This document shows positions 6,428 through 7,544 of a stretch of 7,544 bases of DNA, one piece after another. The notes beneath the pieces are model-generated. The model had not been told where the DNA came from, ran no database searches, and saw nothing but the letters and a program-made list of their open reading frames with translations. The position numbers and the translations under genes are program-made. Within the stretch, counting starts at the first letter, position 1, and each line of letters opens with the position of its first letter. This DNA is from Myxococcales bacterium UBA5297 (lineage in GTDB: Bacteria; Myxococcota; Myxococcia; Myxococcales; UBA5297): assembly GCA_002408385.1 (NCBI GenBank), contig DHSB01000011.1, forward strand, positions 1-7,544. Direction: 5' to 3'.

Positions 6428-6866
6428 CAGGTTTGCAGTCCTGTCTTGTTATCGGCGCGACGCCCGAAAAGTTGTCTCTCCTGCGGACAGAAGAGCGGGG
6501 AGTGACCGAAAACAAGACACCCGCGACAGGCTTTCGCGCGGCGTCGAGGCCCTCGTTGCGCCGCGTCACGATTCCCCAGGGCCGGCCGCCGGCAACCCTG
6601 GTGTCGCCCGCGCACCTGCTCGGTTCCTCGATGGGCGAACTGCCGTGCGCCCCTGCCAGCCTGCGACCTATCGCCTTTGGTTTCCGGGCGAGGCCCGTTT
6701 GCAGAGGACCGGTCGGCGGGTCGACGGGGGCAAAGTCGAGAGACCGGGTGGCGTCAGGCCAGGCCATTGGTTGCACTCTCGAACGGCCCGCCGCACGGCC
6801 GGGCGCGACTACGCTCGGGCTGAGCGGTTATGGTGTTGAAGACTCTTCGATTCCAGGAGGAAACCC
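6419..6866. other. Divergent intergenic region, no supported gene
   Basis: About 450 bases separate the minus-strand hydrolase gene from the plus-strand lipoprotein gene. Open frames on both strands cross it, but they lack motifs and overrun the ribosome-binding sites of the flanking genes. It must contain two divergent promoters. On the plus strand TATGGT (6829-6834) is a conceivable -10 without a good -35. A spaced 9-bp inverted repeat near the hydrolase side is listed separately. Confidence 0.6.
6442..6519. repeat. Spaced 9-bp inverted repeat upstream of the hydrolase gene
   Basis: TGTCTTGTT (6442-6450) and AACAAGACA (6511-6519) are exact reverse complements, 60 bp apart, in locally A/T-richer DNA 25-100 bases upstream of the hydrolase start. 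The spacing is long for one dimer site, but two half-sites looped together, or chance, are both possible. Confidence 0.4.
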
Positions 6867-6869
6867 ATG
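6855..6869 (+). promoter_or_regulatory. Ribosome-binding site and start of the His-rich lipoprotein gene
   Basis: A full AGGAGG (6855-6860) is followed by six bases and the ATG at 6867. This consensus site identifies a genuine gene start on the plus strand. Confidence 0.85.
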
Positions 6870-7544
6870 AGGTCCACTCACCGAGCGCTCTTGGCAGCTC
6901 TCGCTGTGTCGAGCCTTGGCGCCTGCGTCCACCACGCGCCGCGCCGGCCGGTCGTCGTCCAGCCCGCACCTCCGCCCGTCGTGGTCTACCGGTACTGGGG
7001 CGCACACCTCGTTCCGGAGGAGTGGGGCGGCGGTTGGTGTCTCATCGACGACGTGCACGACCACAACTACTCCCCGGGCGACCCGGTCCACTACCGGGTC
7101 GAGAGCGGGGTCTACTACTGGAACGCGCCGATCGTCGTGGTCTACTGGGACGCGCACCCGGACCCGTACGGCGGCTGGTGCCATGTCCACGGCAGGCACC
7201 ACCACAACTACCATCCGCCCCGCAACCATCAGGCCCACTTCCACTACGACCAGCAGAGCCGCCACTACTCGTATGCGCACGATGGCGACGGGGACCGCGG
7301 GCACGACCACGGGCGCCCAGGCACCGACAACTCCGCGCCGTCCTCCCCGCGTCCCGGTTCGAGCACAGCAGGCCCCTCCTACCCGACCCCGGGCAGCTCG
7401 GGCTCGGTTTCCACTCCGACGCCGGGCAATGCGGGCAACAGCGGCAACCACTACGGCCAGGACAAGCCCAAGCCCGGCAACAGCGGCAACCACTTCGGCC
7501 AGGACAAGCCCAAGCCCGGCAACAGCGGCAACCACTACGGCCAG
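6867..7544 (+). CDS. His/Tyr/Trp-rich lipoprotein with duplicated GGWC module and tandem repeats, 3' end outside window
   Basis: The frame is open for 226 codons to the window edge without a stop. Residues 1-20 form a lipoprotein signal: a basic N-terminus (MRSTHR), a hydrophobic stretch and the lipobox LGAC with Cys20. A Pro/Val stretch (24-40) follows. Residues 43-85 and 93-136 are two copies of one module: YWxAHxxP, then GGWC (Cys58 and Cys105), then HxHNYxP, then HY...S..Y.W/Y. About 17 histidines lie between residues 64 and 148, suggesting metal binding (inference). Residues 150-188 are Pro/Ser/Gly-rich. From 190 a 14-residue unit, GNSGNHYGQDKPKP, repeats at least 2.6 times (Y to F in the second copy). 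I do not recognise a named family. The protein should be membrane-anchored through lipid and face the periplasm or cell surface. The gene is divergent from the hydrolase gene, and nothing downstream is visible. Confidence 0.85.
   Translation, partial: MRSTHRALLAALAVSSLGACVHHAPRRPVVVQPAPPPVVVYRYWGAHLVPEEWGGGWCLIDDVHDHNYSPGDPVHYRVESGVYYWNAPIVVVYWDAHPDPYGGWCHVHGRHHHNYHPPRNHQAHFHYDQQSRHYSYAHDGDGDRGHDHGRPGTDNSAPSSPRPGSSTAGPSYPTPGSSGSVSTPTPGNAGNSGNHYGQDKPKPGNSGNHFGQDKPKPGNSGNHYGQ
7434..7544 (+). repeat. 42-bp in-frame tandem repeat in the lipoprotein gene
   Basis: Units begin at 7434, 7476 and 7518; the last is cut by the window edge after 27 bases. Units 1 and 2 differ by one visible base (TAC to TTC, Tyr to Phe). 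Each codes for 14 residues, so gain or loss of units keeps the frame. The near identity suggests recent expansion or ongoing homogenisation. Confidence 0.9.

Noticed and set aside
5454..6776. A 440-codon minus-strand frame overlapping the hydrolase gene
   Set aside because: It reads the hydrolase gene in a shifted frame and crosses its ribosome-binding site. The correct frame shows LysM, peptidoglycan-binding and amidase-like motifs, and this one shows none.
6806..6834. Possible sigma70 promoter for the lipoprotein gene (TATGGT as -10)
   Set aside because: At the proper spacing there is no acceptable -35 hexamer, so it is not called as a promoter feature.
6433..6870. A 145-codon plus-strand frame in the divergent intergenic region
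   Set aside because: It ends inside the start of the lipoprotein gene after reading through its AGGAGG, has no good start signal and no motif.
6828..7535. A 235-codon minus-strand frame with Val/Ala/Gly-rich repeats resembling membrane helices
   Set aside because: It is the antisense reading of the lipoprotein gene and its 42-bp repeats. The plus strand has the ribosome-binding site, lipobox and structured module.

Overview
The window is 7.5 kb of very GC-rich bacterial DNA with outer-membrane and envelope genes: a TonB-dependent receptor, lipoprotein-type signals and a peptidoglycan hydrolase. This points to a Gram-negative bacterium. Gene style (a receptor carrying its own TonB domain, GTG starts, strong GC third-position bias, class III cyclase remnant) suggests a myxobacterium or relative (Myxococcota), which is inference from family knowledge and not proven by the sequence.

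Layout from left to right. Positions 1-110 hold no gene I can support. Positions 111-785 (minus strand) are the remains of a membrane-anchored class III adenylate/guanylate cyclase, broken by several frameshifts, an internal stop and loss of the catalytic core. Positions 865-1887 (minus) encode an exported HExxH zinc-peptidase-like protein with a C-terminal Ig-like domain. Positions 2053-4776 (minus) encode a 907-residue TonB-dependent outer-membrane receptor that has a TonB C-terminal domain at its own N-terminus. These three loci lie head to tail on one strand and may have been transcribed together, although a hairpin and a heptamer repeat sit between the receptor and the peptidase.

Positions 4777-5132 are gene-free and full of inverted repeats. 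A strong terminator (5123-5162) closes the next unit, a cell-wall hydrolase gene (5207-6418, minus) with two LysM domains, a peptidoglycan-binding domain and a C-terminal Cys/His amidase-like domain, and no signal peptide. Positions 6419-6866 form a divergent intergenic region. At 6867 a plus-strand gene starts and runs off the right edge: a His/Tyr/Trp-rich lipoprotein with a tandemly duplicated GGWC...HxHNY module and a C-terminal 14-residue repeat array.

The genes share an envelope theme (import across the outer membrane, extracytoplasmic proteolysis, wall cleavage, a surface or periplasmic lipoprotein), but nothing shows that they form one pathway. The best candidates for something little described are the duplicated His-rich module and the single-chain TonB/receptor fusion.
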